A DNA stretch of 7,118 nt from JALZAA01 sp035938395 (GTDB taxonomy: Bacteria > Actinomycetota > Acidimicrobiia > IMCC26256 > JACDBD01): contig DASZGY010000105.1 of NCBI GenBank assembly GCA_035938395.1, positions 1-7,118 on the forward strand. The letters run 5' to 3'. Positions 5,602-7,118 of the stretch are shown in pieces; position 1 is the first letter of the stretch, and each line of letters begins with the position of its first letter. The notes below the pieces were generated by a model. That model did not search any database. It saw nothing but the letters and a program-made list of their open reading frames with translations, and was not told the DNA's origin. The position numbers and the translations under genes were made by a program.

Positions 5602-6360
5602 GTGCGAACAGTGGTCGTGGGCGCGTCGAGCGGGCTCGGGCGTTGCATCGCGATCGGGCTCGCCCAGCGCGGCGCACACGTGGCAATGCTGGCTCGGCGT
5701 CGGGAGCGCCTCGAGGCCGCGGCCCGCGAAGCCGGCTCGAGGAGTCTGGCGATCGAGTGCGACGTCACCGACCAGGCGTCGTGCGGAGCGGCGATCGACG
5801 ACGCGGCGTCGGGGCTCGGCGGGATCGATGCGCTCGTCTACACGCCCGCCATCGGCCCGCTGGCGCACCTCGTCGACACCGACGCCGAAACGTGGCGCCG
5901 GGTGTTCGACACGAACGTCACCGGCGCGGCACTCATCACGGCGGCGGCGATCCCCCACCTCGCCGCGACCTCCGGTACCGCCGCGTTCCTGTCGTCGGTC
6001 AGCGCGTCGCGCACGCCGCCCTGGCCGGGGCTCGGGGCCTACATCGTGAGCAAGGCGGCCCTCGACAAGCTCGTTGAAGCATGGCGGGCGGAACATCCCG
6101 CCATCGGCTTCACCCGCCTCGTCGTGGGCGATTGCGCCGGCGGCGAAGGCGACTCGCGGACGGAGTTCATCAAGGATTGGGACGGCGAGCTCGCCGCCGA
6201 GCTCGCGCCCGGCTGGGTAGAGCGTGGCTACCTGAGCGGCAGCCTCATCGCCGTCGACGAGCTGGTGTCGGTGGTCGACGCGGTGCTTCGAGGTGGAGCC
6301 AGCCTGTCGATGCCGTCGGTGACCGTTACCCCTCGCGCCGATGTCAAGGAGCGCTCATGA
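5602..6360 (+). CDS. Short-chain dehydrogenase/reductase, SDR2, coupled to a P450 gene
   Basis: This is a 252-residue SDR, probably an NADP(H)-using oxidoreductase. GASSGLG at 7-13 is the nucleotide-binding motif. The basic run ARRRER at 31-36, after the second strand, favours NADP(H). CDV at 53-55, Asn105 (DTNVTG), a Ser at 132 or 134, Tyr147 and Lys151 (YIVSK) make up the catalytic set. The usual NNAG motif reads YTPA (80-83), and the Ser-to-Tyr stretch has a proline-rich segment (RTPPWPGLGAY) about two residues longer than usual. The C-terminus lacks the typical VDGG ending, so this is a divergent SDR. The GTG start at 5602 follows GGGAGGGG (5587-5594) by 7 nt. The stop overlaps the P450 start as ATGA (6357-6360), implying co-translation. 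It may oxidise the alcohol made by the P450, or act in the reverse direction; this is inferred from context only. Confidence 0.9.
   Translation: MRTVVVGASSGLGRCIAIGLAQRGAHVAMLARRRERLEAAAREAGSRSLAIECDVTDQASCGAAIDDAASGLGGIDALVYTPAIGPLAHLVDTDAETWRRVFDTNVTGAALITAAAIPHLAATSGTAAFLSSVSASRTPPWPGLGAYIVSKAALDKLVEAWRAEHPAIGFTRLVVGDCAGGEGDSRTEFIKDWDGELAAELAPGWVERGYLSGSLIAVDELVSVVDAVLRGGASLSMPSVTVTPRADVKERS
6346..6351 (+). promoter_or_regulatory. Ribosome binding site of the P450 gene
   Basis: AAGGAG lies inside the last codons of SDR2, 5 nt before the ATG at 6357. It supports this start and coupling of the two genes. Confidence 0.7.
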
Positions 6361-7118
6361 GCATCTCGACGACCCCCGTCGAGTTCGACCCGTTCTCGGA
6401 GGAGTTCTTCAACGACCCGACCGACGTGTACCGGCGTCTCCGCGACGAGGCGCCCGTGTACTACAGCGAGCGATACGGGTTCTACGCGCTCTCGCGCTTC
6501 GCCGATGTCCTGGCCGCGCACCGCGACTGGGAGGCGTTCTCGAGCGCGCACGGCATCGAGCTCTTCTTGCTCTCGAAGGACCCGGAGGTGGTCCGCAGCT
6601 ACCGGAACATCATCATGATGGATCCTCCGGAGCATGACCGGTTTCGGGCGCTCGTCAGTCGTGTGTTCACGCCCCGAGCGGTCATGGCACTGGAGCCGAT
6701 GATCCGAGAGGTCATCCGCGACTTCCTCGATCCACAGAACGACGCACGCGAGTTCGACGCGGTGGCCGACTTCGCCGCCCCGTTCCCGGTCGAGGTGATC
6801 TCACGCATGCTCGGTGTGCCCGAGGGCGACCGTCAGGGCATCCGTCACCGCATCGACGTCGGGCTGCATCGCGAGGCGGGACAGATGGCCCCGAGCCCCG
6901 AGAACGAGCAGGCGGTCCTCGAGAACGGGATCTACTTCCACGAGCTCACGGTCGAGAAGCGGAAGCATCCGGGCGACGACATGCTCTCCCGCCTCACGCA
7001 GGTCACGGTCGACCGCGGCGACGGCGCGGAGACGGGCCTCGACGACGTCGAGATCACCGGGTTCGCCTCACTCCTCGGAGGGGCGGGCGCGGAGACGGTG
7101 ACGAAGCTCGTCGGCAAC
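6357..7118 (+). CDS. Cytochrome P450, N-terminal 254 residues (3' end cut by window)
   Basis: This is a bacterial soluble heme monooxygenase that inserts one oxygen atom from O2 into an organic substrate using electrons from a redox partner. The frame runs open from ATG 6357 to the last base of the window. Visible landmarks are the N-terminal FDPFSEEFFNDPTDVYRRLR; the C-helix block MDPPEHDRFR (88-97), with VSRVFTPR just after (100-107); the PFPVEVISRMLGVP segment (142-155); and the I-helix oxygen-activation motif AGAET (243-247) with acid E246 and T247. There is no N-terminal membrane anchor. The K-helix ExxR and the Cys heme-ligand loop lie beyond the window, so an intact protein (about 400 residues) cannot be confirmed. 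It overlaps the SDR2 stop by 4 bp and shares its promoter. No ferredoxin or ferredoxin reductase is in the window. The P450 family and substrate are not assignable here. Confidence 0.93.
   Translation, partial: MSISTTPVEFDPFSEEFFNDPTDVYRRLRDEAPVYYSERYGFYALSRFADVLAAHRDWEAFSSAHGIELFLLSKDPEVVRSYRNIIMMDPPEHDRFRALVSRVFTPRAVMALEPMIREVIRDFLDPQNDAREFDAVADFAAPFPVEVISRMLGVPEGDRQGIRHRIDVGLHREAGQMAPSPENEQAVLENGIYFHELTVEKRKHPGDDMLSRLTQVTVDRGDGAETGLDDVEITGFASLLGGAGAETVTKLVGN

Noticed and set aside
5521..6096. Upstream extension of the SDR1 reading frame to 6096
   Set aside because: The extra part is antisense to SDR2, carries no domain, and crosses the intergenic element. ATG 5520 has a good ribosome binding site and is where the SDR fold begins.

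Overview
The window is high-GC, gene-dense DNA with strong G/C bias at third codon positions, frequent GTG starts, and short start/stop overlaps. This fits a high-GC actinobacterium (for example Acidimicrobiia, mycobacterial or pseudonocardial relatives), but the assignment is by style and gene content only. No RNA genes, CRISPR arrays, insertion sequences or phage genes were seen. The window holds seven protein genes, and the two at the ends are cut by the window edges.

Layout. 1-945 (+) is the 3' part of an epoxide hydrolase of the EHN/alpha-beta hydrolase type. It meets, tail to tail with an 8-bp overlap, a leftward two-gene operon (2283 to 938, -). That operon encodes the FAD subunit and the [2Fe-2S] subunit of a molybdenum hydroxylase of the xanthine dehydrogenase/CO dehydrogenase family. 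The large molybdopterin-binding subunit of the same enzyme lies on the other side of a 101-bp divergent promoter region and reads rightward (2385-4739, +). It converges on a leftward short-chain dehydrogenase/reductase (SDR; 5520 to 4780, -). An 81-bp divergent region then precedes a rightward pair: a second SDR (5602-6360, +) and a cytochrome P450 whose start overlaps the SDR stop (6357 to the window end, +, partial).

How the genes may work together. P450, epoxide hydrolase, molybdenum hydroxylase and two SDRs are all enzymes of oxidative breakdown or remodelling of hydrophobic or cyclic organic compounds: hydroxylation or epoxidation, epoxide opening, alcohol/ketone interconversion, and water-derived hydroxylation or aldehyde oxidation. 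The substrate cannot be read from the sequence. The gene set suggests a catabolic cluster rather than housekeeping functions.

The most notable non-coding signal is a 20-bp element found twice, once in each divergent intergenic region (2305-2324 and 5561-5580), matching at 18 of 20 positions. Read in the orientation CTATCTAACATC..., both copies end exactly 21 nt before a GTG start codon: the FAD-subunit gene on one side and the second SDR gene on the other. This suggests a shared promoter/operator that ties the molybdenum hydroxylase and the SDR-P450 operon into one regulon. The other notable points are the split, divergent arrangement of the three hydroxylase subunits and a non-canonical active-site loop (AYRGPWQFE) in the large subunit, which argues against it being a CO dehydrogenase.
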